Source of the DNA: Albula goreensis
Lineage: Eukaryota; Chordata; Actinopteri; Albuliformes; Albulidae
NCBI GenBank assembly: GCA_022829145.1
Contig: CM040751.1
Location: forward strand, 3,227,364 to 3,291,363
Reading direction: 5' to 3'
Length of the DNA: 64,000 nucleotides
Shown here: positions 11,701 to 24,699 of the stretch, in pieces
Layout of the letters: each line of letters begins with the position of its first letter
How positions within the stretch are numbered: the first letter of the stretch is position 1
Made by a program: the position numbers and the translations under genes
Notes under the pieces: model-generated
Told to the model about the DNA's origin: nothing
The model's input: the letters and a program-made list of their open reading frames with translations, nothing else
Database searches by the model: none

Positions 11701-14155
11701 AGCGATTGCTACGCCATGGTGGTGCCACAATGAGCGCGTGGTACTGAACGCAGCTTCAGCTTCTGGATGGACACTGCCAGAATATGAACATTTTACTGAA
11801 CATAGCTTAAGCTGAAGGATGGGTACTGCTTCACACAGATATTTGCTTCAGTGTGGTTTCTGCTATACCAGCCACAGTGTTCAGATTCAGGTGAAGGATG
11901 GGTACTGCTACACCAGCAATACTGTACTGAACACGGCCATGACAGGATGGGTACTGCTATACCAGCAATACTGTACTGAACACGGCCATGACAGGATGGG
12001 TACTGCTACACCAGCAATACTGTACTGAACACGGCCATGACAGGATGGGTACTGCTATACCAGCCATAGTGTACTGAACACTGTCATTACAGGATGGATA
12101 CTGCATATACCAGCCAAAGAGTACTGAACACTGTCATTACAGGATGGATACTGCATATACCAGCCATAGTGTACTGAACACAGCCATTACAGGATGGGTA
12201 CTGCTAAACCAGCCATAGTGTACTGAACATGGCCATGACAGGATGGGTACTGCTACACCAACCATAGGGTACTAAACACAGCCATTACAGGATGGGTACT
12301 GCTATTCCAGCCTTAGGGTACTAAACACTGCCATTACAGGATGGGTACTGCTACACCAGCCAAAGTGTACTGAACACGGCCATTACAGGATGGGTACTGC
12401 TACTCCAGCCATAGGGTACTAAACACAGCCATTACAGGATGGGTATTGCTACACCAGCCATAGGGTACTAAATACTGCCATTACAGGATGGGTACTGCTA
12501 CTCCAGCCTTAGGGTACTAAACACAGCCATTACAGGATGGGTATTGCTACACCAGCCATAGTGTAACACAGCCATTAATAGTGTACTGAACACGGCCATT
12601 ACATGATGGGTTACACCAGCCATAGGACTGAACACAGCCATTACAGGATGGGTACTACTGACCAGCCATAGTGTACTGGGTACTGCTACTCCAGCCTTAG
12701 GGTACTGAACACAGCTATTACAGGATGGGTACTGCTACAGCCATTACAGGATGGGTACTGCTACTCCAGCCATAGGGTACTGAACACTGCCATTACAGGA
12801 TGGGTACTGAACACAGGATGGGTACTGCTACTCCAGCCATAGTGTACCATTACAGGATGGGTACTGCCATACACCAGCCATTACAGGATGTACTGCCAAC
12901 ACAGCCATTACAGGATGGGTACTGCTACTGAACCAGCCATAGTGTACTGAACACAGCCATTACAGGATGGGTACTGCTACTCCAGCCATAGCCATAGGGT
13001 ATTGAACACGGCTATTACAGGATGGGTACTGAACAGCCATAGTGTACTGAACATTACAGGATGGTACTGAACACAGCCATTACAGGATGGGTACTGCTAC
13101 TCCAGCCATAGGGTACTGAACACTGCCATTACAGGATGGGTACTGCTACACCAGCCATAGTGTACTGAACACAGCCATTACAGGATGGGTACTGCTACAC
13201 CAGCCATAGGGTACTGAACACTGCCATTACAGGATGGGTACTGCTACACCAGCCATAGTGTACTGAACACAGCCATTACAGGATGGGTACTGCTACACCA
13301 GCCATAGGGTACTAAATACTGCCATTACAGGATGGGTACTGCTACACCAGCCATAGGTACTGAACACAGCCATTACAGGATGGGTACTGCTATTATGGGT
13401 GTACTGAACACAGCCATTACAGGATGGGTACTGCTACAACAGCCATAGTGTACTGAACACAGCCATTACAGGATGGGTACTGCTACACCAGCCATAGGGT
13501 ACTGAACACTGCCATTACAGGATGGGTACTGCTACACCAGCCATAGTGTACTGAACACAGCTATTACAGGATGGGTACTGCTACACCAACCATAGGGTAC
13601 TGAACACTGCCATTACAGGATGGGTACTGCTACTCCAGCCTTAGGGTACTGAACACAGCCATTACAGGATGGGTACTGCTACACCAGCCATAGGGTACTA
13701 AACACAGCCATTACAGGATGGGTACTGCTATTCCAGCCTTAGGGTACTGAACACAGCCATTACAGGATGGGTACTGCTACTCCAGCCATAGGGTACTGAA
13801 CACTGCCATTACAGGATGGGTACTGCTACACCAGCCATAGGTACTGAACACAGCCATTACAGGATGGGTACTGCTATTCCAGCCTTAGGGTACTAAACAC
13901 TGCCATTACAGGATGGGTACTGCTACACCAGCCATAGTGTACTGAACACGGCCATTACAGGATGGGTACTGCTACACCAGCCATAGTGTACTGAACACAG
14001 CCATTACAGGATGGGTACTGCAACACCAGCCATAGTGTACTGAACACAGCCATTACAGGATGGGTACTGCTACACCAGCCTTAGGGTACTGAACACAAAT
14101 AATGGTATGGGATGGCCTCTGCCACCACAGCCCCATGTACTGAGCACAGTTAATG
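11700..14155. repeat. 49-bp minisatellite, about 2.4 kb
   Basis: Tandem array with a 49-bp unit containing CCATTACAGGATGGGTACTG and GTGTACTGAACACAG. Roughly 45-50 units are present. Both flanks carry strongly diverged units (11700-11880 and 14095-14155). The middle (about 12560-13100) has truncated and shuffled units, and 13085-13350 alternates two unit variants as 98-bp dimers. Because 49 is not a multiple of 3, the frame changes with each unit and the array does not encode a repeat protein. Confidence 0.97.
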
Positions 14156-14156
14156 C

Positions 14157-14297
14157 TACATTACATGACTATGCACATAGACCTAAGCATTACATTACTA
14201 TGCACATAGACCTAAGCATTACATTACTATGCACATAGACCGAAGCATTACATTACTATGCACATGGACCGAAGCATTGCATTCACCATGGACCTAA
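14157..14297. repeat. 29-bp tandem repeat, about 4 copies
   Basis: Unit GCACATAGACCTAAGCATTA followed by CATTACTAT, repeated with point changes such as CCTAAG to CCGAAG and decaying at the 3' side. It abuts the 49-bp array but is unrelated in sequence. Confidence 0.93.
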
Positions 14298-15355
14298 TTG
14301 CAGGGTATATATAATGTTAAATGGAAATGTGAGCTCCTTGTAGGTGTGTTTATGCATGCATGTGACAGAAGCAAAAGGACTTGACATTTATTGGATGGTG
14401 TGCAATGTATTAATATGTTAATGTGTTATTTGGAGTTTATTTGCATACAGTATTTGTAATGGCTATTTATATTTCCCTTTTGATTATATAATTGATTATT
14501 GCATCTGGGCTGAGAGTGAAAAGGCATCGGCGACCCAAAGGAACTCTTAAGGATGAAGTCACCCAATAATCATATTCTTTTCATATTCTTTCGGTTTAGA
14601 TGTACAATGGAGCTTCTCTAGATATCAGCAAAATTCAGATTTTAAAAGTAAAAAGTCTGTCATTACCATCCTTCATGTCAGAAAAAGATATATGAATAGA
14701 GTGGGTGTTCTACTTCCATGTAAGCAAATTCAGAGACCCCTACTGCCCCCAAGTTCGGAGTTTCAAGCAATGTGTGCTCAATTGTACTGGAGATGTATTT
14801 AATGATTTGCAGGCAATAATAATTTTGTAAAATTTTACATGTACACAAAGGTCCCTTGTTTTATTTTTCAATCTGACCAATTTTTCCAGACTGAAATTCA
14901 TACTTTTTTGTTTTGTTACATGCAGGAGAAACAGTAATGCATTATGGGAGCTTGTACTGTGTGCACTGTGGGCTATCTTTGAGAAAGACCTCAGTGCTGA
15001 TTATAAATTTTAATTTTTACATAAATTAATTTCAATTTTAAGATTAAACGAAAAAAGAAGGATTTTTTTAACCCTAAACGAGCTGGTATTTAACATATTT
15101 TACTGATGAGAAATGGAGCATGTATAATTATTATTATTATTATTATTACTGGCTGTGTCATTATTATATATTCTTACATATGGTGCATACAAATGAACTG
15201 TATCGGCAGAGTCCATATCTACAGAGCAATGGAAGTTCCAGTTTTATATTTGTTCTGCTACACACAAAACCACATTTAGTGACATGCTCTCTCGCACCCA
15301 CAACCTGGACAACAGGTAACGTTACAGCGGCTTGATCATTTGTTTTGATACCAAT
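14298..15355. other. AT-rich intergenic DNA
   Basis: No gene is recognised. Includes a (TTA)n run at about 15126-15148. Confidence 0.6.
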
Positions 15356-15730
15356 CTAATGTGCAAGCACGCACGTTCTCAGCAGACGATTTTCAACGAT
15401 ATAATTTTGTTTCTGATGGTTTATATGCCTCCCAGCCCCTAGGAGCTCCAGTATACGCTTTCTCCAAAGAACGTGAAGCGAGCTGATTGCTTCTTTTGCT
15501 ACGCGGACGGACGGATTGCGCCAGCCCAGTCTAGTGTGGGAGTGTCTGCGGGTTATGGGGGTGGAGTCTATACTGCCCTCCGAAGCACCCGCCTCCCTGG
15601 ACAGCATGGCCTCGGACGAAACGTCACCCTGTGGAATTACGCTCACATTTGGCACAGGCACAGATGCCTGGTCGGGGCTCTGCGATGCACTCATTGCTAG
15701 CCTCATAACCGTGTGGCGTAAATCTTCCAT
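15356..15730 (-). CDS. Unidentified ORF, possible decayed or partial gene
   Basis: A 124-codon frame whose ATG sits in a favourable context (A at -3, G at +4). It lies in a local GC- and CpG-rich island (about 15450-15800) and uses many G/C-ending codons, unlike the AT-rich surroundings. The predicted protein starts MEDLRHTVMRLAMSA, is rich in Ser, Pro and Val up to about residue 60, and turns basic after that (RRHSHTRLGWRN, then WRKRILELL). I do not recognise any domain and see no signal peptide or membrane segment. It could be an exon of an unannotated gene, a retroelement gag-like remnant, or chance. A plus-strand frame also crosses the region, so coding status is uncertain. Confidence 0.25.
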   Translation of the reverse strand: MEDLRHTVMRLAMSASQSPDQASVPVPNVSVIPQGDVSSEAMLSREAGASEGSIDSTPITRRHSHTRLGWRNPSVRVAKEAISSLHVLWRKRILELLGAGRHINHQKQNYIVENRLLRTCVLAH

Positions 15731-15839
15731 TATGAGTCCTCACATGATGCTCTCGCACTGGTCTGGTATCAGCCTGGAGGAAGCAGAGCAGAGCAGTGCA
15801 GCTCAGCGTGATAAATGCGCCCACTTTTTTGGGAGGTAA

Positions 15840-16957
15840 CCAATATTTCCGAAACAGTCACTTCAGCAAAGGGTCAAACTGGAAGAGAATCCAAGAAACC
15901 CGGTAAGCTGAGCAGTTTCTAGGCTGTACCTGGCCTGGCAGAAGCTGCTACAAGCTTCTGGAACTTTCTTAATTGCACTTTGGTAAATAACATACACACA
16001 TACAAGCCAAGCCACACCAATCTATGGCCATTTCTGTGAATAATTCTTCAACAACAAACTGTATAAATTAGGCCTAAGCACTGTTTCTTGGTAGGAAAAA
16101 TGGCTTGAACCTTCAATGGTCTGCTTTATGGGTGTGAGAAAGCATAAAATGCACCAAAACAGTAACCAAATTACCACATTACCAAGTGGCACCACTTATT
16201 TTGATCTCTTAAGCCAGAAAAAAGAGCGAGACTACCCAGACGCTATCCAACAGATAGCCTTCTGCACTGATATCATAAATAAGTTTGCCATTATTGTTGT
16301 GACTTTATCTAACATGTTCTTTGTGTGAAAAAAAAAAAAAAAAACGGATGGATATGTATGAGCTTTACAGCGGTAATAAAGTTCTGTGAGTCTACCCACA
16401 TACACCCTGCTCTCGTCACTAATTGCACAAGATCCAGCTCAAGTGTACTTAACAATAAATGGAATTAATTTATGCTCTGATATTTTTTTGCAAGCATTAG
16501 CACCAATTTACATGGAGAGCCCTTAAACCTAAGCATTCCAAATTCCCAGCACTATCTCTCACGGGTTGGTTGGTCTTCTGTTACAGCACTATATAAGACA
16601 GAAATAAAGCTCTCAAAATAAAAATACACATATAAAATTCAGACTCTACTAATACCTGTTGAAAATCAAATATGAAAAATGAATGTGGAATCTGGGTCTA
16701 AAAGAGATACATTTTTAAGATGAGGCTAATGATACTAATCCAATTAGAACACAGTTTAGTGTCCATAAAAAAGAACGAAGATTAGAACAAAAGAAGTAGG
16801 AATGTTAAATATGTTGATAATAACAAAGGTATGTAAAAATAAATAGAGTTTTTAATTAACAGCATATTGCCCGCAATAGTCGAAACTTTAACTCTTAAGT
16901 GAACATGTTTAAGTTCTGTTAGCTTACACAGAAATGCTTGGTCATTTATATTTGGAC
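15840..16957. other. Intergenic spacer with a poly(A) run
   Basis: A run of 18 A at 16328-16345 follows a 70-codon open frame (16116-16328) and could mark the tail of an old retroposed sequence. No target-site duplication was found. The rest is AT-rich and unassigned. Confidence 0.45.
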
Positions 16958-16959
16958 AT

Positions 16960-17012
16960 ACATTCATACATACATACATGCATGCATACATACATACATA
17001 CATACATACATG
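16960..17012. repeat. (CATA)n tetranucleotide microsatellite
   Basis: About 12 copies of CATA with TGCATG interruptions near 16979-16985. Confidence 0.95.
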
Positions 17013-20000
17013 TAATCTGATAATAGCCTAATTTGATTTTTATCATTTATCATTATCATTTATGATTTGCACCTAATGAGTCATGAAATACTGTACTTAT
17101 AAATAGTATAGATAGACTCATTCATAGACCAGTTGAACTTAACTCTATGTATAATAAAATACTGTTATTATAAGCACTGGTGCATTTTAGGAATGAGCAA
17201 AAAAGGTTGGAGAAAAAGAGCTCACTCAATATTTCAAACACCAGCTCTCTCTGTGATATATTAACAAAAAAAACATCTTGAGCCGATGATCCTGTCCAGG
17301 CACATTTGTGGTTTGTTTGCTTATACATCAGTGGTAGTTATTTCGCTTTTATTTAAATACGCAGACCATTAGTGATACATACAAGGATATAAACACAGAA
17401 GGAAGCTAAACAAAATCGTTACATATCAGGGCAGTGAAAGCAATATTTGAGAACTAAAATACTCTCTCTCATAAAAATGTATTCAAGCTCTCAGAATGAG
17501 AGAGAGAATTATCTCTCAATGCTTTTTTAATAAGAAACACAGCCTGGCAAAATGTTTAAAATATTAATTTAGGTAATATTGAATGTATTGCCTATTTTAC
17601 AAAATAAGCCATTATTCCAGTAAACAATTGACATTGTATGTTGCATAACAATTACTATTTCACATACTACACTGTTAAGTGATCTAAATCGAAATTTATA
17701 TCAGTTTAAAATCAAATAAATGATGTGAGTACGAAACATTAAATTTGCTCTACTTAACTGAAATGCTGTTTGAGGCGCATTTTATAATTTTGCAGGGCAT
17801 TTTATTTCTTCATGCAGTTTTCACTCTTCTCACTCCACTTCGTCAAATAGCTTTAGGAATTCACCAGGAAATGACGTGTTGAGCAACTTCTGAACGTTAT
17901 TGGTCAGACGCTAATAATATGACTTGCGTTAATTAGACCAATTAGATGATTTGAAGAGTCTATGCTTTTCAACCCATGTTTGGCACCCACGCTGGGTATT
18001 CATTAATTAAATATCAAAAGAAAATAACACCAACATCAAAGAAAATAACACTGGTACAGGGAACAGAGGTAAAACCTTATACATGGAAATAGGGTCAGCA
18101 CATTGCAATTTTTATTCCCAAAACAAGTTTGTTTCTCACCAGATCATGATCAACTGTTTGACCCAAGCTGGGTTTTCTTTAATCACGGAACGTTATTTTC
18201 TGGATCTGCAGTATTTATTTGTACATGTGCATATTGTCTTTTGTTATGTCATGAGTAAAAACCCAGCACAAATGTTGATTATGTTTTGGCGGGAAAAAAA
18301 GTCTCTCAAAATAACCTTGGTTTTAGTTTTTTTAGAACTATTTGTATTTTCATTGGACGAGGGTAATACCAACTTTAAACCCACAGCTAGGGTGACCTGG
18401 AGTTGCAACTTGCAGATTTACTGTAATAAGGCGAAAGAACATAAGGTCAAATATACTGCATCAATATAATCCCAGCTAAATTGCATTTTCAGGAATGACG
18501 TTCAGCTTTGACTATCAGGACAGTAGACCATGGCCTGGCACACTTCATTGCTTTTATAAAACAATGAGAACATATTTAAAACAATGTCAAAGAAAAAGTA
18601 CAGTTAAAAGCATTGTTTTAGGGATACGCAGTAGAAATAAGGGGCCAGTTTAACGGGATAGGAGATGCTTTAGCCAGGCTGCAGTCTTTCTTGACCCAAG
18701 AGCAAATCAAGTCGCTATGAGAGCTCTTTTGGAGTGTTAAAAGAATGGAGAAAGATGCAGGCAGAAGGAAAGATATCTTATTAGTTATATCTTTTGATTG
18801 CTCACTTTAGTGAAAGAACAATATCTCTCACGACGTTTACTGTTTAAACCAAGGACACATTTCTAGATTGTCGATTGCTCTCTATAAACAAATTGAAACA
18901 GCAAGAAGCAGGCTAACTATATAATGTTAATATACATCAATCAGAACATTGCCCTTCATTGTTGGCAATATTTTGGGGCACGTTTTAGTAAAATCAGGAA
19001 ATGTAGATGATAAAATTGTGTTATTAAAAGAGTTAGATTGCTAACTCTTCCATAATGGATGTTGATGCGATACTAAAGTAACTTGTTCTGAATAGCAGTT
19101 ATAAATAGTTACATCTATTCTGAGATGGACTAGATATCTGGTAGCAGGTAACAGGCATAAAAAACGTAAGCACTGCTAAGTTTGCAACATTTAAAATGCA
19201 ATTACTTCATGATGGCTGCAGATGAAAAAGTTACATTTTTCTGTACCAAATAATGATAATAGTAATAATAATTATTATTTTTATTATTAGTTTACTTAAT
19301 TGTTTTTGGTGAAAATGTAAACAATTAGCATCCCTATCAAGACTGCTGCATGCAAAACAAATCAGGAAATCAAAAGAACATCCAGTAAAAACGCCCCTGT
19401 CCCAGCCATCTGCTTCCCCTGGTGATCCATAACTAGGTGAATATGTTTTAAACATTTTTTTAATTATTATTAAATTTTTCCCTCTTTATCCTACCTGAGC
19501 CTCACTATCCTGTTTAGTGTCATGTGGCAGCCCTCTCCTATCAATTTGGGAGCACGAGACTGTGACATGTGACTCCATGAGGATCACAAAGTCAGCATAC
19601 TATTCGTTTGTGTATCTACAGATACCAGGCTGACCAGGAGTGGCCGCTAGAGAGCAATTAAACTAACTAGCTTAATCTGCTTAACCCCTATCTTTTTCTT
19701 AGCAGTGCTGGGCCAGTTCTTTCCTTGACTCTGTGGAACTCCAGATGTGTCTGGTCATGCATTTCCCAAACCAATGCCCTGCGGCCGCTGCATGTTTCAA
19801 ATAAACTCTTGTTTGGCACAGTGGAAAGTGTCTAAAACTGTCTGAAAGGGTGTTGCAATTTGTCTGGCGATTTTTGTAACTTTCTGACTCAGACATTCCA
19901 ACATCTATGACCACTTTCTCCAGAGATTGGCCAGTTGTGTTTAAGGTGTACAAATGGACGGGGTTTCAGGTGGTTTGAAAATTCTGTCTATTCATTCTTC

Positions 20001-22765
20001 ACACAACTACTCCTGCTGCCATTTTGACAGCTCAGAACAAATACCTTGAAGTCAAACTTTCTGATAGTGTTCGTCGGTATCTTCTACTGTTTGTCTCTAC
20101 ACGTCCCGAGTGCAGAACCCTCAGAAATCTCTAGTAAGTAACGTTGGGAGATCATGGGAGCTGCAGGCTGCAGTCTGACCCAGACATAAACACCAAAGTT
20201 CGCTTTCAAGATCTGAAGTGGTTGACAAATTATATCTGAAAATTAGAACAAAAGCTCACACTATATGAGTTTCTAAACCATGTATACAAAGGTAAAGTAA
20301 GTTAGTTCCTGTTGGCAAATGTCCTATTCCATAGCCCATACATGTTGCACCACTTAAAGAAGAGAATAGATAAATTACAGTAACATCATAGTATATTTTC
20401 TATGAATTAGTTTCCACCTCTCTTGTCTGGTCAGGCTGCTGTTATAAAAATAGGAGAAACTCGCCGAACAGCGATCTCTTTTTCACTGCGTTGTTTTATG
20501 TGACAGAAATGTAAAACACCACGGAATAAACAAAATGAAGAAAAAGTGAAAATTACATTTTACCCTCAACTATTTCTTACCTCTGAGTATTCTCACCCCT
20601 CTCTGTGACCGACAGTTCCTTGCCCCACGTGTGAGTTAGCTTACTCAGAAAAAGCTCGGCGTCATGATAAAAAATACAATAACAACGGCCACGGCCGTCG
20701 TCTTTCACCTGCTCATGTAAAATGTGCATATACAGTATATTTCATTTTTGTATGAGGTTTTCTTGCATATACCGTCTCTGTGGGCCTTCCAGCATGATGG
20801 GTAATGTTGCCTATGACGACCTTAGAAGGTGGCTATTTATATGTTCATGAAGAACCGCCCGACAATCGACTATTATGGCTACATCTGAAAGATTGCTTTT
20901 CTCCCACTTGCGTACTCTCATGACGTAGAATGCAAAAACAAGATGTGTACATATCATCTGCAAATTTTTTTATGTGGCAATTTTTAAAAAATCTTTAAAA
21001 TAATAACAATAAAATTATTATTATGCTTATGTGGTGTGGTATATAATTTGATGGTGATTTGATAAAATATTAAAAATAGTTGAAAATTGTATAATATTTA
21101 TGTGCTTTATCACCTTTGTTACAAAATCTGTTTCATTGAGGAACAAACAGTGGGGAAGTAAATTAGATTTTTTAAGGAATAAAAATAAATACTAAATCTT
21201 TAAATACCTCATTTCTTCTTGTCGCTATCTCACCAGATTTTCAAGTCATCTAACCTGCACATGGAAAACAAATTTGTGATTGGCTGCTTTCGGACAAATT
21301 GAAGGTGACAAATAATAAACATTTTTCTAATATCAGATACTGTTTAATAAGGAGTAACCTTAACATCAAGATCTCATTGAGAAAGGACTGAAATATTTTT
21401 TAAAAACTGTCAGGTCACAAGAAAAGGAACCAGAATAAAAGAGTACCACAACTATCAGACCTGGTATAATTTATGTCATATCGCAGTACCTTGAAACTAC
21501 AATGAAATTCAACAACACAGAAAAGATTATTGTTGTAAGTGGTTCAGGGGTTTTATTCAAGGTCTGTAATGAAGGCCCACATAAATTGTATACCTTCATG
21601 ACAGCCATTGAAATGCCAGATTTAAAAGAAGCCCGAGCGCAGAGCAGCCAAAATCCTACTGGTAGGCAGTGGCAGTAATTATGATATCATACAGTTATAT
21701 CACTTAAAAGCAAACAGAAATATTAATTGACTTGCTATTTCAAAAAATTGCATCCAGAAATTGTAAAGCATGGATCAAAAGAAGACAATATGTTGACAAA
21801 AATAACAAATGAAAACTAAGGAATGAAACATATAATATCATTGATGAAACTGAAATAAAAAAGAAACCAAAGAAAAATGTGACAGGGACATACAATCATG
21901 GCCATATGGCACCAACACACAATATGGTTATTATAGCCAATCACAATAGTGAATGTTGAAGGTCTGATAAATCTCTTTATGTTACGAAATTCTCCATTAC
22001 GGTGACCTGAAGGAGTACGGTGTCTGGCTTCCTCTGGCCTACAGATCGTGCTGCTTGTGACATAGCAAAGTAAAGCTGGTAATACGCTATAATTCCATGC
22101 TCTAAAGCTGAATGAAAGAACGCGTTTACATACTGAAATGGATTTATTTAGGAACATGTCATTTTTAACCTGTTACGTTTATGATAACTCTATGCTTATT
22201 TATGAAGGGAGGGTGTCAATATTATCGACACTTTCTTGCAAAGGCATTTTATATTGATATGAATTTGTGTTTGATCATATGCCACTCATATGTAATAGAG
22301 CTGCCATATGAATCGCCTATTTAGATCATAAGACTGACTATGTTTCCTTTGGAGAGGTTTACTAGCCTCAAACACAACCTCATAAGTTTAAATGCATCTG
22401 TGTGTCATTCTTAGCCATTAATGTGATTTCGGTTAGCTGCTGCATTGAGCTTCTGAGAGAGCAAAGTAGCTTATAACCAGAGTGATCTGGATTCACAGTG
22501 CATCATCAATACAGACATGGGGGCACATTGAGGTACGGAGGGCTGCTGGTTACTTTCCTGTTGAATCCAGAGGGACGGTAGCTGGGCAGAATCCCACTCT
22601 GTGGGTGATTTTTTTTAGGCTGCTTTGTCTTCTCAGAGGTTCAATACCTCCATGTGCCTCACACTGTAACCTAAGTCATACTGACGCCCTTTGCTGCAAG
22701 CCAAAGGTAGAACCTGCCAGTCATCAACATCACAAAAATATACTCTTACAAAAAAATCATATATA
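17013..22765. other. Gene desert segment
   Basis: About 5.7 kb with no recognised gene. Holds an 11-bp perfect inverted repeat (17462-17506), a 128-codon plus-strand frame at 18083-18469 without recognisable domain, an AT trinucleotide-rich patch near 19246-19290, and a stretch at 20440-20710 with TATA-like, CACGTG and GC-rich words that could be regulatory. Confidence 0.5.
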
Positions 22766-22770
22766 TATGA

Positions 22771-22818
22771 AATATGCAAATGAACATGAATATGCAAATG
22801 ACATGAAATATGCAAATG
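22771..22818 (+). promoter_or_regulatory. Tandem triplet of octamer sites (ATGCAAAT)
   Basis: Three perfect ATGCAAAT octamers at 22774-22781, 22792-22799 and 22810-22817, spaced exactly 18 bp apart in an imperfect 18-bp tandem repeat. This is the classic binding sequence of POU-family (Oct) factors. The motif is certain; function as an enhancer is inferred. Confidence 0.55.
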
Positions 22819-24652
22819 TAGGCGTGTGTAAGAAAAAAAAAGACCTACATCAAAGAGAAGACCATGATCTCATTGAAATGAAGCAGAGCACAGCTAAGGC
22901 AGCTTAACAACATGGCTTGCATATTGCATACAAATTCCCAAGGACAGAAACGTTATTTGCACACAATTGCAAGCTATGTACATTTAGGACACACGTATTT
23001 AAGCTTTTGAAATCCAACAAGTGAGCATGAACGGAGGACAAAGACTGGATACAGTTGTGTGAAGTGTTCATTTAAACATCACCCTCATCATGTTGACACC
23101 CTTTTCTGAAACGCTACATTTTTATTTTGGGTAAAGCGAGCGGCGCTCATTAGCGTATGAACAAATAGGCATGAATTAAGCACCAACGATTATGAATCTT
23201 TAAGGAGTAATTAGAATATTTAATTAAAACACAAGCTCACAGAGAGCTGTATGAAACAATTGTCCTCTCACTCTTCCGTGCCAAGATGACGAAGCTGGCG
23301 TTTTACGGCGCGTTTGTGTGTATCCGTGGTCTATAACTCACTCCTCAAGCAGGTCGGATCTGACAGGAGGGTGAAAAATGATTGATAATGTCTTGCCTGT
23401 GATGCTGAAACGCAGCTAAAGGTAGGCTCAAACTGCCACGGGAGTCTTTCCGCTGTTCTTCAGACGATATTGCATTTTTCATGTGGGCCTCTCTCCTGGC
23501 CCAGATACACAAACCCCGGGAGACTGTTGCCATGCTGCGTTTATCAATGATTAGACTGTGACAAAATGTCTGAGACTGGCTCCTCGGGGGCAGGAGATGG
23601 GGGGGAAAAAAACAGCAAAATATAAAGTGTAACAAATCTGTTCATTTTGACAATTCGAAAATCTATGCTACATCCTTGAAAATAAGATTTACCATGGGCT
23701 ACATTGAATTTTGTTTTTTTTTTTGGAAAACAAAACTCTCCCGCAGTAAGTTGAAAGGCAGCGCATTTTCAATTAACGTTCACTCCACACAACATGCCTT
23801 GGCATTTTGGTTTCAATTATCACACCGAAATTGTATAATACCAATGCTGTTATCTGTAAACACCTTCTATGTGATTTTTTGGGTCGGCTGCTTCATCGCA
23901 TTATACCGAAACTGAATAATAAATTGCTGTCAATCAAGAAAAGGTCTCCTCTCATTGGGCCGTCAAAATGCACTATGTAGATTTATTCAGCTTCCTCTCA
24001 GGTAGGTGAAAATTATTGACGGGGAATATATTTAACATACTGTCTCTTTTTTTTAACCCAAAAATGAAGTCAATTAAGCAACATGCAGAGGCGCATAGGA
24101 CGCTAAATATGTGAACCAGAAAAGTGGCAGTTTTGGTCCCTGGACATTGTGGCTATAAAATTAGCCTATTTTTTTAGGCTTTGTCGGTTTCTCTATAATC
24201 ATAAACGTTCAACGAACCTTTACCTCTCACCAGGAGCATTTGTGCACCACTTATGCCACGCATTTAATAAATAGCAGTTATGAATCTCTGCACGCTATAT
24301 AAAATTGTGTATCGCCAAATTTCACCCAACAACAAGCGGAGTAGCAGTAATGCATGATCTATAGGACCAGACAGCTCATATACATTTCTTTATAAGGACA
24401 GAAAATAGACTGTGCTTGGCTGATCACTCAGTGTACACCTGTCATACCCCATCAACGTCTCCTGCCTCTCATCCGCGCAGACACATATGCAGAGCAGGGC
24501 ATTATTTCAGTCACAGTCGCCATACGCAAACCGAGACAGAATGAAAAAATAAATCTGCCATAATTTCTCAGGTCACTGTGGAGAAAAAAAAATGATCGCA
24601 TGTCTGATGGAATTTTTCTGATGTCTCGAAAAAAATGAAAGCAGTAAAAATG
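22819..24652. other. Intergenic DNA with homeodomain-like sites
   Basis: No gene is recognised. Contains TAATTA-type words near 23210-23225 and several non-repetitive stretches of balanced composition (23000-24000) that could be conserved non-coding elements; conservation cannot be judged from one sequence. Confidence 0.4.
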
Positions 24653-24653
24653 A

Positions 24654-24699
24654 CGGTGATGGTGATGGTGGAGGTGGGGGGGGGGGCGGGGGTGGGGGG
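24654..24699 (+). repeat. (GGTGAT)n plus poly-G tract
   Basis: GGTGAT repeats run into a G-rich tract with runs of up to 11 G, which could fold as a G-quadruplex on the plus strand. Confidence 0.9.

Noticed and set aside
11819-12028. 69-codon frame with repeated MGTA...YQQYC-like blocks
   Set aside because: Translation of the 49-bp minisatellite; the frame changes with each unit and is soon lost.
18083-18469. 128-codon plus-strand frame
   Set aside because: ATG-started, but composition equals the AT-rich background, no domain is recognised and there are no supporting signals.
22482-22907. 141-codon plus-strand frame
   Set aside because: Begins with GTG, not ATG, runs through the 18-bp octamer repeat and shows no domain.
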